A stretch of 64,000 nucleotides of DNA, from NCBI GenBank assembly GCA_037176885.1, contig JAWWNJ010000010.1:2418001-2482000 (forward strand), written 5' to 3'. The notes beneath the pieces were generated by a model. That model searched no databases and was not told where the DNA came from. It saw only the letters and a program-made list of their open reading frames with translations. Source of the DNA: Favolaschia claudopus. Taxonomy: Eukaryota; Basidiomycota; Agaricomycetes; Agaricales; Mycenaceae. The translations under genes were made by a program, and so were the position numbers. This document shows positions 12,205-24,547 of this stretch, piece after piece. Position 1 is the first letter of the stretch, and each line of letters begins with the position of its first letter.

Positions 12205-15107
12205 TCACCTCCAAAACGGATTCTTAGATCCAGCCTTCGAATCCAACTTCGTCGGCGCGTCGTTCAAATAATAATCGTCAATAGTGCTCGTTGAGAAACG
12301 AGAAGTTATATCTCGCTTCGTCGTCGATGAGGATTTCACCGGCTCCTTGGGTACGGGGGCGCGACGCGGGTTGCCCGTCACCTGTGAGTATAGAGAGGGT
12401 GCAGACAGCGTGCTTGTCGAGCTGAGAGACGTCTGTCGCTCGTGTTGATTGTGAAGATGGTGGTGGTGGTGGTGATGCTGTACCCGAACCTCGCCTCTCG
12501 GATACTCGTAGTTCGCGAGCAGCTTATCCATATCCCGCGCATCCCTCGCCTCCTCCGCCGCCCGCATATTCGCAAGCCGCATCGTTTCCCCTTCGACCCT
12601 CAACCCAATGGGATCCGATATCGTCGGCCGATGCTGCTGCTTATCGTTGTGGTTGTTGTGGTTATAGGCAGCGGGCTGCCGTTCCCGTCGGCTCGCACGA
12701 TGCCCGAAAAGCTTCTCCCCAAACCGAATCAGCCGCCATCGCCACCCAACGGGATCCAACCTCCTCTGCTGTGCGAACTGCGTCGTGCGCTGTGCCCGCT
12801 GCTTGCGCGCACGCCGGCGCCAGAGCCAGAGGACGACGACGAAGATGAAGGCGCAGCCGAGGGTCATGAGGAGGATCTCCCACCATGCGAGCGGCCTGCG
12901 GGGGGCCGAGACGGCGGTGGGGGTGTCGATGCCGGAGACGCTCGGGAGGGGCGCGGCGCTGGGGTCCGTTGAGGAGGGGACGGAGACGAGCTCGGAGAGG
13001 CACGCGCCGAGGCCGGGGATGACGGTGGTGGATTGGTGGCATTGGGCGGGGACGCAGGCGCCGGCGCGGAGGACGGTGTTGGGGGCGGAGCAGGCGAGGC
13101 ATTGGGAGGGGCCGGAGCCGGCGCAGCTTGAGCAGCTTGCGTCGCAGGGGAGGCAGGATGAGGAGGTGGGGTCGAAGAATTGGGTTTTGCTGCAGGTGGG
13201 GAGGCAGCGGCCGTTGGTGAGGACGGGGCGGGAGGAGGGGCAGGAGGAGCATTGGGTGAAGGAGGCGCCGGAGCAAGTGGTGCAGTCGGCGTGGCAGGGG
13301 AGGCAGGAGCCGGAGGAAGAGAAGGTGTTGGAGGGGCAGGTCGGGACGCATTTGCCGGAGGAGGCGAGTTGGTTGGAGGCGCAGGTGAGGCAGAAGGTGG
13401 AGGAGCCTGCGCAGGTCGAGCAGGAAGAATCACACGCTGCGAGAAAACAAGATGTCAGATCACACGAAGACATTGCGCAAGAGAAAAACGGACCTGTGCA
13501 GGTCAAATTATCTTGCGGCGAAACGAACGTCCCCGATGGACAACTCTCAACGCACTTCCCATTCGAGAGGAAGAATCCCGGAATGCAGCCGGTGCATTGC
13601 AACTGGTTGACAGTCGAGATGCTGCTAAAATTCGGGATCTTGCAAGACGTGCACTTTGCGCCGCAACCTACAAAGAAAATCAATTAGAAACTATACAATC
13701 TGACCCTGAAAACAAGACGCACTGTCGCATTCCAGCTTGTTATTATCCGCAATCAACGCCGACCCAGCGCACACGCCATTAGCGTCCGCCGAGACGCATG
13801 CGCCGTTAAACAGATACGTCCCCGACGCGCATTCCACGCAGTCGTTGGACGTTCCCCCCGTGCAGGTTTTGCACGACGACGAGCACGGAGTGCAATTGGT
13901 TCCATCGGAGAACGCGCCAGGGGGACAAGTCGTCCCGGAGGAGGTGATGCTTGGCGGGGGGTTGCATTTCGTGCGGTCGTTGGCGTCTGGTGTGAAGCCT
14001 GACTTGCATGTTGTGCAGACGCCTGTACCGTCGGTGCAGGAGGTGCAGCCGATTTGGCAAACTGGAGATTACATGAATACGAGAGGACAAAGTAGAATGA
14101 AATCGGACGCACTGGAACAGTCGCCGTTGGACGTCAAGAAAAACCCCGGCGCACACTGGCTGCACGCTGTGCCGTTGGATGCGGTAGTGAACCCCGTCGT
14201 GCAGGTACAGCTGCCGTCGGCATTGCAGACGCCGTTCAAGCAATTACACGTGTTCGCAGGCGTCGTATCGAGACACCTCCCACTTCCTGTTGGTCCGTCG
14301 TCGCATTTGGTGCAGCCGCTCGGACACTTGGCGCACCCAGGCCCGAAGAACCCTGCTTGGCACGTCTCGCAGGAGGGCCCGGTGAAGCCTGGGGCGCAGG
14401 CGCATGTGCCGGAGGCGGTGCAGATACCGGAGGAGGCGCATGGGGGCGAGCAGGCGGAGGATTCGAGGGAGAGGAGGGTGAGGGGGAGGGGCGCGGAGGA
14501 GGGGAGCTGGGCGGTGTCGGGGATGGAGTCCCAGATGATGAGGCGGGAGGTGTTGGAGGCGGTGGAGGTGACGGCAATGTAGAGGTTGGAGGAGAGAGCG
14601 AGGGAGTGGAGTGTGAGAGGGGTGGAGGAGTTGGCGGGGATGGGGGCGGAGGGGATGGAGGTGAAGGCTGGTTGGCCGGAGTAGAGCGGGTCGGAGTATA
14701 TTGATAGACCGGGCTCCTGGGCGATGTTCAGTGGGAGAGTGAGGGATTGGGCGGAGCTCTTGAAGCCTGGGGAGGGAGAGAGGGTGGCGGATGAGGAGGT
14801 GAGGAGGTTATGGAGGAGTTGGGGATCTGTTGTAGACGTGTATTGCCCGGGAAGCAGTAGAGCAGGCGGGGAGCCGGGAACGGATATTGTTACACCGACT
14901 AGAAAGAATGAGCTGAGGAAAGATGAAAAGTGGGAAGCGGACGCACTGGAGGTGTTAGAATAACCCTGCAGACATTGACCCGCCGTGCAAATTATAGATG
15001 AAGTGGTGTTGACCGTAGCCACTGTTCCACGAAGTCAGTACACGGGACGCAAGGAACTGTAGAGACTTACAATTGCTGAGTGAGAGGAGAACTGGAATCG
15101 CAACCAT
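12205..15107 (-). CDS. Cysteine-rich type I membrane protein with EGF/furin-like repeats
   Basis: Exons complement(12205..13436, 13494..13667, 13723..14061, 14113..15021, 15071..15107) give 896 aa. The first exon encodes a short hydrophobic start (MVAIPVLLSLS) that fits a signal peptide. A Ser/Thr-rich ectodomain follows, then about 350 residues of repeated Cys motifs: EGF-like (CSPPCASSGICTASGTC) and many CxxC..CxxC..G furin/TNFR-like units (CTSC, CKTC, CSTC, CTTC, CSSC). One membrane segment (WWEILLMTLGCAFIFVVVLWLW) precedes a basic stop-transfer stretch and a cytosolic tail with a His run. An outward-facing sensor or adhesion role is inference. The Cys-repeat and adjoining 3' parts are strongly GC-biased compared with neighbours, which generates long antisense ORFs. 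Confidence 0.85.
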
Positions 15108-15950
15108 GGCGCCTATCGCGCAAGTGGGGAAGATGGTGGTGGTAGCGGAAAGAGATGTTGGTTCGGACAGTCGGTCATTGTGGTCAACAACCCTCGGATA
15201 CCTTTTGTTCTTCTGCTTGGTCGTCGGTCAATGAGTCAATCGCCACTGTTCCCGATTTCCTATTGTTTGAGAACAATGGGATTTTGAATCTTGCCATTTT
15301 CGGTACTGTCTGCCGCAAATTCCTCCATTCCAGAGTACAATAGCAAGACGCGAACAGTCCGCAGTGGCCTCCAGCGTCGAGCAACGACTTCAAATTTTTC
15401 TGGCTTCATGACTGTCAGATTGGGAACATCATCAATACTGGGTCAGTCTGCAGCGTTCCGGCATTTTCCATCCAGCGAACACAAAACGAATGTCGCCTCA
15501 ATCAACATGCCAGTCGCCTCAGAGCCGTAGAGCAAGAGAAATGGCTGAAATTCGGCGAGAATTGGGATTGGGAAAGCTCAATCATTGTTCATAACGTTGT
15601 GGTCTATTTGTACAAGCCTTGACCTTGCTCAGTCATGTCAATGGTCAGAAATGCAACAAAAAGTAGCTCGGAAACCTACCAGACTAGACAACGTATGTTC
15701 TCAAATTCGAGTTCTTCTTTTATCAAATTGTTCAGACCGAACTTTGTGTCAATATTCACTGATTCACTGTCGAATTCCTGCCACGAAGATGTCGAGCGAA
15801 CCGAATCTGTCACAGAGTCTGTATAGTTTTCTTCAGAGTCCGCCGAAGAATGTCGAATTCGTTCACAACGCTTGTGCGGTCAAGTCATTCAATTTTTATT
15901 CTGCAACATGTAACAATCAGGACATGCACTTGCAATCTCAATCACTCGTC
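15108..15950. other. Intergenic, no supported gene
   Basis: About 840 bp between the 5' end of the surface-protein gene and the 3' end of the F-box gene. It contains only short ORFs without motifs. The right part is presumably promoter of the minus-strand surface-protein gene; the rest is unassigned. Confidence 0.5.
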
Positions 15951-17750
15951 CTAATCCTCATCACCCTCATCACTCGACTCACTATCGTCGATCGACTCGG
16001 AATGTCCCGGACGATACTTGTCCTTGTACTCGTAATGCATATCACACCCATCGCTATACTTGACCAGCAACCCCTCAGCCTTCAACTTCAATAGCACATC
16101 TGGATTGTCAGGCTCATCTGTCCAATCACATTCATGTGTCCTGTAGACAAGCGAAACAGCGTCCAGGCGATCGACGCCGGTGGGAAGCACGCGGGGGGCG
16201 TCGGGACCCGGCCAGCGCGTGCGAATCATGCTCATGTACGCGTCCAACGGGAAAGATTCGTTGACTTTGAGCTCGAGGCAGCGGAGGCGGGGGAGGAGGT
16301 GCGGTGTCGCTTCGGCACCTGATAACTTAGATTTGACGCAGAGGTCTTTGAGAAGATCCTTAGTAACGAAGTGGTTGGCGCAAATATCGTCTCTGACTTG
16401 CTCGATGCGCCTATCGGAAAGGTCATCTGGATCGGTGGTGGGGCATTCGTGCAGAGATACTTTGACGGCGTGCGGCGTCAGACGCAGCAGGCGGATAGCC
16501 TCGTCGGTGTCGAGCGGGACACCCTCCAAACGGATGGACTCGAGTTTGCATGCGGATCGAACGAGCATCCCTTCAACGGCGGCTTGCGGCCAGTATCCGA
16601 TCTCGTGCCGCGGCTCGTCGATAGCGCGGTATTTGCGGTAGATGGAAGATAGAATGGTGAGGGAGTGGAGGCGGGGCAGGGTCAGTGCGTTGCAGATGCG
16701 CTGGACGCCGGATTGTGCTTTGCCTCCAGGGACGGAACGGGATCGGATGGTGAGTGTGCGGATGGGAAGTGTTTTGGGTACGATTTCTGCCGATGAGGTC
16801 TCGAGGGTCCATGCAGTGGGGACGATGAGCGAGAGAGAGCGTAGTTTGGGGCAGAGATCGAGAACAGCATCGATCTTGGCGATGTGGGAGACGGCGCAAT
16901 GGATGCTTGTGAGTTGGGACCACGGTATCCCGTTATGAGGTTTGTATTGTATCGAAGAAAGTTCTTTCAATTCTGGACAAGATTCAAAGAAATCGAGGGA
17001 AATGCCTGAGTCGACAGAGCCCTGGAGTGCGTAGATGTGGAGGGATTTGAGGCGAGGGGTGGTTTGAAGTGCCACCTGCAGACGTTTCTGGGTGTCACCA
17101 GAGATGGGACCAACTCTGAATTTTGCAGATCGCCAGCGCGATGCGTGCGGCGCGAAAAGCTCCAGAATTTGGGAGCAGAGTTCGGAAGGACCACGCGTTG
17201 CTCGGACATTGAGATGGAGCTCTGCGTCGCGCGACAACTGAAGATGTCTGTCGATGGAGTCGACGAATTCTTTCGAATTGTTCTTGTTAGCATCAAACGG
17301 TTGCATCGAGTTCTTCGGGCCATCCAGGTCGATTAGAAATCCACTCCAGATACGCGGAGTTGCATGCGCGATCGAGCGCCATTGGGCACAAACAGAGGAT
17401 ATCCGGGCTGCGCTTGATCTCGAATTTAGATCTTTGAACTCGTTGGTATCAACCGCCAGCTCAAAGATCTGTTGCATAAGCTCTGGAGGGGTCTTGCGTA
17501 TTGGAGCTGAAAGGGATTCAAGGATTTGTTGATTGAACTCGAGGGTCTGGACGCGTTCGCGTAGTTGTGATATCTGCGAATAGAGCTGCGAGATATGTTT
17601 TTCGTCTTCATCGATGCATGAATCTACTTGGAAGAGAAGAGCTTCCAAGTGTTTGAGTTCCAGAGGCGATGGGAGACGACCAGAACGGAGCAGCGGTACA
17701 ATATTGGGGTCCTCCCACAACGGGGTCAATGGCGACAAATTTCTGGGCAA
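15951..17750 (-). CDS. F-box domain protein (Agaricomycete F-box/LRR-like family)
   Basis: An intronless 599-aa ORF. After ~40 residues there is a coiled-coil region (LEALLFQVDSCIDEDEKHISQLYSQISQL..). It is followed by an F-box-like block, SAPIRKTPPELMQQIFELA, and the family's second signature ISSVCAQWRSIAHATPRIW. The remaining ~400 residues show degenerate leucine-rich repeats (LKSLHIYALQG, LRSLSLIVP, LHSLTILSS), and the C-terminus is acidic (SIDDSESSDEGDED). Such proteins are expected to be SCF ubiquitin-ligase adaptors; the substrate is unknown. It is paralogous to the plus-strand gene at 24548, and the pair flanks listerin in divergent orientation. The start at 17750 aligns with that paralog's PFTPLCENPHIVPLL block. 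Confidence 0.85.
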   Translation of the reverse strand: MPRNLSPLTPLWEDPNIVPLLRSGRLPSPLELKHLEALLFQVDSCIDEDEKHISQLYSQISQLRERVQTLEFNQQILESLSAPIRKTPPELMQQIFELAVDTNEFKDLNSRSSAARISSVCAQWRSIAHATPRIWSGFLIDLDGPKNSMQPFDANKNNSKEFVDSIDRHLQLSRDAELHLNVRATRGPSELCSQILELFAPHASRWRSAKFRVGPISGDTQKRLQVALQTTPRLKSLHIYALQGSVDSGISLDFFESCPELKELSSIQYKPHNGIPWSQLTSIHCAVSHIAKIDAVLDLCPKLRSLSLIVPTAWTLETSSAEIVPKTLPIRTLTIRSRSVPGGKAQSGVQRICNALTLPRLHSLTILSSIYRKYRAIDEPRHEIGYWPQAAVEGMLVRSACKLESIRLEGVPLDTDEAIRLLRLTPHAVKVSLHECPTTDPDDLSDRRIEQVRDDICANHFVTKDLLKDLCVKSKLSGAEATPHLLPRLRCLELKVNESFPLDAYMSMIRTRWPGPDAPRVLPTGVDRLDAVSLVYRTHECDWTDEPDNPDVLLKLKAEGLLVKYSDGCDMHYEYKDKYRPGHSESIDDSESSDEGDED

Positions 17751-17872
17751 AAGGCTCGTGAAAAAATATGTACTTGAGGGTAGGATACCGACAGTGTGTG
17801 CGACATAGTAGTTTGAGCGGGGTCAGGCTACCGATTCTACTTGGCGGATGGAGGTGGTGAACAAATTGAAAC

Positions 17873-17925
17873 GTTAACGCTTGGTTAACGCAGTACTAGT
17901 GTTAACGCGTCCAGTCACGCGTGAC
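17873..17925. promoter_or_regulatory. Three GTTAACGC repeats and a GTCACGCGTGAC palindrome
   Basis: GTTAACGC occurs at 17873, 17884 and 17901, followed by a 12-bp perfect palindrome at 17914-17925 that contains an ACGCGT (MCB-like) core. They sit in the ~270-bp divergent promoter between the F-box gene and listerin. Binding-site function is inference. Confidence 0.45.
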
Positions 17926-17955
17926 ACCGATCCCGATTGATGGTAGTTGATGGCT

Positions 17956-17969
17956 GGGGTTAGGGTTAA
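17956..17969 (+). promoter_or_regulatory. Telobox-like promoter motif
   Basis: GGGGTTAGGGTTAA lies 49 bp upstream of the listerin ATG. The same core is upstream of two other plus-strand genes in this window (26757 and 42553). Confidence 0.4.
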
Positions 17970-18017
17970 TCAACTTTCGGCTGACTCCAATCGACAAGTT
18001 GCTCATCGCCGGCCCCG

Positions 18018-21000
18018 ATGCCGCCGAAATCGTCGAGTGCGTCGAGCGGGACGCGCAAGAAGCATGCCCGCAAGGCTGTTGCCGCCGCCGGAGGCGGCCA
18101 GGCTCCCCCCGAACCACAGCAAAAATCCGACAAGAAAGGCAAGAAACATCGCTCAGATCCACCGCGCCCTAAGGTGTATATCGCGCCAGTCAAACCCACA
18201 GCGACGAATCCAGATCCACTAGATGCTATTCCTGGTCTCGCTCACCGTCTACCGCCTGCTCTGCTCGTTGTGCTGCGTTCTTTAGGCAAAAAGGCTATCG
18301 TGACTCGGGCGAAGGCATTGGAAGAGCTCGGAGCCGGCTGGGTGAGCAAGATTGCCGACGATGACGAAGGCGTCGAGGTATATGCCCTCAAAGACGCGCT
18401 ACCCGTCTGGCTTCATCATCTTCCGTCGCTGCTGGTGCATCCTTCCCGTCGGATCCGTCTACTTTCAGCGCAGACTCATTCCGCGCTCCTTGCTTCAGCG
18501 ATTCTGCGTCCCTCATTGACCGAGGACGTGCCGGAGATAGTGCGCGGTGTGTGGGCACTCGCAGCCTACGATTCCGAACGTGCAGTCGCCTCCGTCGTGT
18601 CACAATCACCCGTTGAAGACAAGGATGGTGTCGTGCAATTTATTGAACGTGTCATTTTGCACCCAGACGAGGTGTATGACCAGCTCAATCCCCCGGCCCC
18701 GTCAATCCCGAACTCGGTCGTCGCCAAAGGAGCGAAGCATCCGCAGGCCCAGGCCGGTAAGCGGCCAACGATCGAGCCCGAGGTCGCAAGCAGGAAAGCC
18801 GACGATCAAGAGGAGAGTGCGTTCGATCGCAGAGCTCGACTTCGTATCGCGGCGTTTGGCGCGTTGAAAGGGATCCTGTCATCTAGCCTAGTTCACAATT
18901 CACCTTTAGAAACAACTACTGCTGCCCTCCCGCCCTTCCTTGCTTCCCCCGCGCTGTGGTCCGCCTTGCAGGACACTCCCGCGTATTCATTATCCAGCGC
19001 CAACGACGACGATACCGAAGACCTGCCCGAAGACGATCTTACTTCTCCGCCTGGCACTGACTCTGAAGCCGACACACTCCCCCTCGGCCGAGCGCAACCG
19101 GCGCTGAGACGAGCTGTATGGGCTCTTCTGGGTGCTGTATTAGCGGCTTTCTCTCTTCCCTCCGCCATTCTGCAAACTCTCGCAAACACGGTTCTCCCCG
19201 CGCTCTGGACAGAGGCGGACGCCGGCGTACAGCGCGACGGCGCAATGTGGAAGGGCGGCGTCGGCTTGGTGCGATGTAAGTCGTATCATCTCCTCCATTG
19301 ATTTAACGCTCATGTTGCAGCCCACCCCGAAATCTGGACGGCCGAACGGTTCCAGGTTTTTTGTATGTTGATTTCTCTCTCGAAATGGTGGATCAAGATT
19401 GACCTCAACACAGTAACCCACTTTATCTCACGGGCCTGCAACTCAAGCGCGTCAAACACGGGCGCAGCAGAGGCGGGATATGGAGCTGTTGTATTGATTT
19501 TGGGAGGAGTTCCAGATTCGGTGAGCGAGCTTGTGTGCCCGGGATATCGACATTGATTGATCAACAGATACTACTTGCTCCAGGGCAAGAAACTTTATTG
19601 TTTGAAGCATTCTGGGCTGCGTTGGGGGGACCGCCTTCTCTTGAAGCCGCCGTAGAACAAGACAGAATACACGAAGAGTCGTCATCAGCGGACAAAACGA
19701 CCCCGGCGCCTGCGTTAACGAGTGCGCTACCCCCTGCGCGTGCGCGTGCTGGCGCGGCCTTCGCCAGTGCCTTGTTGGAGTGTGGTATCTTCATCGTTAA
19801 GAGGACGAGGGCTAAGGCTCCAAACTCAGAGATAGAGGATAACGCCGACGGAGGACACAAATGCATGTTGATACAGGAGATGAAGAGGGTCTGGGTGGCG
19901 CTTGGTGGCGCGCTGCCTCAGCAAGAGGCGAACAAACCGAGGCTGTATATCGATGCGAAGAGGGTGGCGGACATTCTGTGTGAGACTTTGTATGCTGCGG
20001 CAGGCGTAGGCGGCGGTGAGTGTGACCAGCGGTGTCTATTCGAGTGTATCTCAGCTTCCCGCCAGATCTCCTCAACATGACTCTCGAAACAATTGGCGCT
20101 TGCTTGCGTGCAGGAGGTCCGCCTGCGCTCATTTGTGCAGTGATTGGAGCGTTGCTTCGAAACGCGACCGACGATTCCGATGGCGTCGAACAGCTAGGAG
20201 ACAACGCCCAGCCCCTGACGAAGGTTTCCGCGGAAACACGAATGCGAGCGTATGCGCAGAAGCTTAGGGCTGACGTGTTACGAGGCGCGGCGGAGCGTGA
20301 AGACCAGATGTTGCTTGTGCAAGCCCTTAAGACGTTTGGAGGCGGAGACGAGGTATGGGCGGATGGGGTCGGCGAGGTATGCAGCTTTCTTCAAAGCAAT
20401 ATAAAATGCTGACACTTTGTTTCGCAGGCCCTTGATGTATTGCTGACGCGCCGCAGCTACGCTTTACTACTCACCACGCCCCAACTGCTGTTTGCATATT
20501 TGAATCACCGAACCCGCACAAGGCAGCGTCTCTGGGTCTCCTTACTACGCGAGATTGCCACACATCCTGAAGCGATAGCGGATGCGTTAGCAGCCGTGGT
20601 AGGGGAAAACGTTCTTGATGAATTGAGCGCCGTGGATCCAGAGACGACCTCTTCAGGACCCCTAGACGCACTGTTCGCCCACGATCAGCCTCTGCCGGTC
20701 TCACCTTCGCTCCTGGCGCGAGTTCTCCAGCGCGGACCTGCTTTGTTGTCGACTTCTGCGATACAAATGACGATCTCTCGGATTGTACAAGGATTCGCGG
20801 ACCGTGTTGAGGATGCCTTGGCGGGCTCTCCTAGGGACGATGAAACGTACACGGCGGATCTGGAGCTACTTTTAGGTGTACCGAATGCCACCAAGACGCA
20901 TGCGGCAGCGCTTTTACCAGTGGTATATGTGTTTGCGTATGTCTTGTCGGGCCCGGGGCACGCAGTGACAATGGCTAGAAGTTTCTGGGTACGATGGAAA

Positions 21001-24000
21001 GACCTGAATGTGGATGAAGCTGCCGACGTCATACCTGAGGTGAAGCGCCGGCTGAACGTATTGGTGCGCAGTACCGATGTGTGTGTCATGTGCGTACTCT
21101 GCTTGCAGCTTTTCTTACTCATCGCTCACTCTCGCGGCGACTCGTATCCAGACCTGAGGACGTGTTAAACGCACTGTCAGAAGGCACTTTGGGTGCATCG
21201 GTCGACATCGTGAAAGATCTATTTCCCTCTCGAACGGAACTCGACGATATGCTCGAGAGGATACCAGCCGACCCTCCAGCATCGTCACTTGCAGTCCTTC
21301 ATCCACATCTACCTCCCGCATCGGCGATTCAGCAACACAAAGCCGCTCCTGCGCATGATGCTCGTGGCTTGGCAACTTATTCACGCATCGTCGCAGGGCT
21401 ATTGCACGCGCTTACAGCCGATCGTCGCGCGGCGAGAGACAATGTTTGGGCTCTCAGACACGTGTTGTCCTTAGAACTTGCCGCGGAGGATGCTATCGCT
21501 GCCCCTGCTTCTTTGAATGCTTTGTTCGATGAGTCGGTGGAACGGACCTTGCTGGAAGGCATCGTAGAGCGTGCACAACAGCTCACGGCATATGTACTGA
21601 CCGCAATGGCCGAGGACGGCTGGCGCACGCCGGCACTGGACGCAATGAATGCTGGGAAGCCGATTGTTGGTGGAGGTGCACTGTCAGCCCTGTTAGTGGA
21701 GTTCGTCGAGTCGGCTAGGAGAACTGATGGCGTTCGCGAGTGTCGTGTGCTGAATCGAATCATGAGGCATGTGCTTCAAGATGCAGACAAGGCGGAGGCG
21801 GACCTTTGGATAGGATTGGCGAGAAAGATGGAAAAGAGTGGTACGTTTCTTCTTCTCAAGCTTGCCTGTATCAATTCTGAACCGCTTTTGAAGCACCGGA
21901 GACAAGCATCGCCATCGTATCGGCTGTCAGTGCCTCGAATTTGGAGCCACTGCGGCTCGACAGATATCGCAACGAGCTTGCTGCTGACTTACTTGGTGTA
22001 TCGGCAAGCAAAGCTAATACGCAAGGCTTGTTAACGCTTCGAAAACTCGCGGCTAGTGCGCCGAGTGGCGACTCAGATGTCGCGTTCCTCCCACAGCAAC
22101 GTTCGGTGAATATCTTCAAGGCTTGCCAGCAATGGATTGCTTCCGATGAAGAGTTGGACGAGGAGCTTGAGAGCACGATGACCCTTGTGTTCTACCATCT
22201 TGCGCCGCTGTTGCAGAATGTACCTGGGACCCATTGGGATCTCATCTTTGACGTCGTTGAGACCAATATTGAGGTGCATTGGTCACTAATTGAAGGGAAT
22301 ATCGCTGATCTCATTAGTAGAGCGCTGCATGGACCAACGAGGAAACACTAGTAACACTCGCACGGACGTTAAGACTCATCCTCCTAATTCAAGATCTCAC
22401 CCTCACTAACAAAACATTACGGGCAAGTTGGGAAGAACGGCAAATGCAGATCCTTACGATGGTGCGCGATCTGGCCGCTGGACAATTGGGTATGTGGATT
22501 TTCATGGATCGATTCGTTTTTCGTTAATATTCCCGTAGATGATGTCGTTCCCTCAACCCCACGGTCAACCTGCCGCGAACTTGTTCTGCAGATCGTTCAG
22601 GATCTGCCTCCGTCGTTGATCACTGAGGACACTTTACCAAAGGTCCGCCCATCTGTGGGTCGCCATCCCGTTTCGCTGATGGTTTGATTGCTGCAGATGT
22701 GCCATTTACTTGTGGACCCATCGGTTGACGTGCAGAAGATGACTTACCAGCTGCTCACTGTAGCTGCTCGCAAGCGCACAGAACACTTCGTCATCGAAGC
22801 TGGTGTGGACGTTGATGCTACAGTGAAAGCGGATCTACCGCCCGAGTTACTGGACATTTTGCAGATAAGTCTGAATCTCAATGAGGGCGAGGTGCTAGAG
22901 CTCGATGAATCGGTGCGTTTCCCGCATAGAACTTTTGCGGCAGCTAAACTGAGGTATAGCTCATCTTTGGATATCTACTTGGCTGGATGGTCGTCTTCGA
23001 TCTCTTCAGCGATGCGGTACGTTTCCTGTGTGTGTTATTGCCGTCCCTTGTCTGAGCTAGCTTCAGTCACTCAAAGTACGACTGAGTTACATTGATCAGC
23101 TACGGACTCTGGACATCATTGGAACGTCGTTTATCCCGAACCTCCTTGGAATACTTGGTGTTGACCAAGGGATTTCGAAAGCTTTCAAATTGGAGATGTG
23201 GATAGTCGAGGAGTACTTCGTTCAGCGTATGTGCAACAACACCAAGTGTTCTTGTCGTATTAATCCGACATGGCAGTGTACGAATCCGGAAGCACATGGA
23301 GTTTACAGGTCCTTGCGGCGCATCTGTACTATCGAGCTCTTCTTACTGTCCCTTCTCTCATCTACAACTGGGTGCTGGACTGTAAAGACCGCCAGCTTTC
23401 TTCGAGTATCGCCACGTACACCTCCCTCCACTTCTCGCCTGTCATCATCCGGGCGGAACTAGCGCATGTCAAAAGCCCAGACGCTGCAGCGGAGCTGGCC
23501 AGCGACAATCTCACCGTCAAAGTCGCTCCTGCTGTCAACGAGGTCATGGCGTCGTACCTGGTCGACGAGCACCAACTCGAAATCAAGTTGAAGATCCCAT
23601 CGGACTGGCCGCTGCGTAAAATAGAGGTGAAAGACGTGCAGAGGGTGGGCGTAGATGAGCCACGGTGGAGGGCGTGGATCCTTGCTGTGCAGCAGACGCT
23701 CTGGTCTCAGAATGGCCGAATCGTGGATGGGCTAGGTCTTTTCAAGAAAAACGTCACTGGGTATTTCGAGGGTCAGGTCGAATGCGCCATTTGTTATTCG
23801 TGAGTCCCGCGCATCACTGGTTCACTGGGTTTGAGTTCATTTGTTTCCCCCAGCATTATCAGCGTGCTGGATGGAACACTGCCCAAGAAACCCTGTAAGA
23901 CGTGTAAGAACCGCTTTCATTCCGGCTGCCTTTACAAAGTTTGTGGTCCTTCATTCAAGCAATTCGCGCCTCGACAATTAATCTGTCCTACAGTGGTTCA

Positions 24001-24050
24001 GTACAAGTCATTCTTCCAGCTGCCCATTATGTCGATCGGACATCATGTAG
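18018..24050 (+). CDS. LTN1: E3 ubiquitin ligase listerin (ribosome quality control)
   Basis: Listerin (yeast Ltn1/Rkr1) ubiquitinates nascent chains stalled on 60S subunits in the cytosol. Sixteen exons (18018..19275, 19321..19362, 19414..19520, 19568..20015, 20066..20376, 20428..21089, 21152..21840, 21894..22273, 22321..22489, 22539..22642, 22697..22912, 22960..23016, 23067..23226, 23277..23799, 23854..23938, 23994..24050) give 1755 aa, close to listerin size. The N-terminus is basic, then comes a long HEAT-like helical region. At the C-terminus a variant RING finger is complete: CAIC, CKTC, FHSGCLYKWF and CPLC, split over the last three exons. An RWD-like region precedes it. The intron at 19363 is stop-free and 3n long. 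The donor at 21090 is the least certain junction (a GT two codons upstream is also possible). Confidence 0.93.
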
Positions 24051-24239
24051 AAATTTCTCATCCTACATCATATCTTTCACCACGTCGAGTTCTCAAGTTC
24101 AGTCTACTGTAGCGCTAAGATTGTAGAGTACACAAATAATCTGTACGTCTGATATAAAGTTGCATAGCTCCCTATCCTTGCCTTCTCAGGTCGAGCAGTT
24201 CCTTAATCGCGGAAATAATTGGATTCCACGATGCGTTTA

Positions 24240-24392
24240 TTTTCCTTGAGTGTCTTGTTGCCGCAGAAGAGAGATTTGCGACTTGGACTGCCAGACACGG
24301 TCTTCGTCCTGGTCTATGCAGACATTCAATTGGGACAGAAGAGAAGCCAGATTCTTCATTTCCAACGGGGATGGGGGACGCACTACTACTAG
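24240..24392 (-). pseudogene. Truncated relic of an F-box gene
   Basis: Minus-strand residues RPPSPLEMKNLASLLSQL..CIDQDEDRVW match the N-terminal coiled-coil start of the F-box gene that begins 250 bp away on the other strand (RPPSPLEYRKLQSLISQL). Neither the F-box motif nor the LRR region follows; the frame ends in a stop after about 50 matching residues. It is a head-to-head fragment left by duplication or inversion. Confidence 0.7.
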
Positions 24393-24547
24393 TAGTAGGA
24401 CAGCCTGAGCGGCAGTGAGCCACACGCCAACGGCACGCGTGACTCGACGCGTTCTTCGCGTCCACCACCTCAGTCATCGGAGCAAAACCGGATAACTTAC
24501 AGTAGCCTGACCCCCCAGATCTATAAGACTATCGTACAAGTATCATT

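Noticed and set aside
12442..14704. Several long plus-strand ORFs (for example 12785-13687 and 13180-13782) antisense to the Cys-rich gene
   Set aside because: They are by-products of very high GC content and biased third positions; they have low-complexity Gly/Ala/Glu/Pro sequence and no motifs, while the minus strand encodes a coherent spliced protein.
17956..17969. TTAGGG-like sequence as an interstitial telomere
   Set aside because: Only one to two repeat units and found at promoters; a transcription-factor site fits better.
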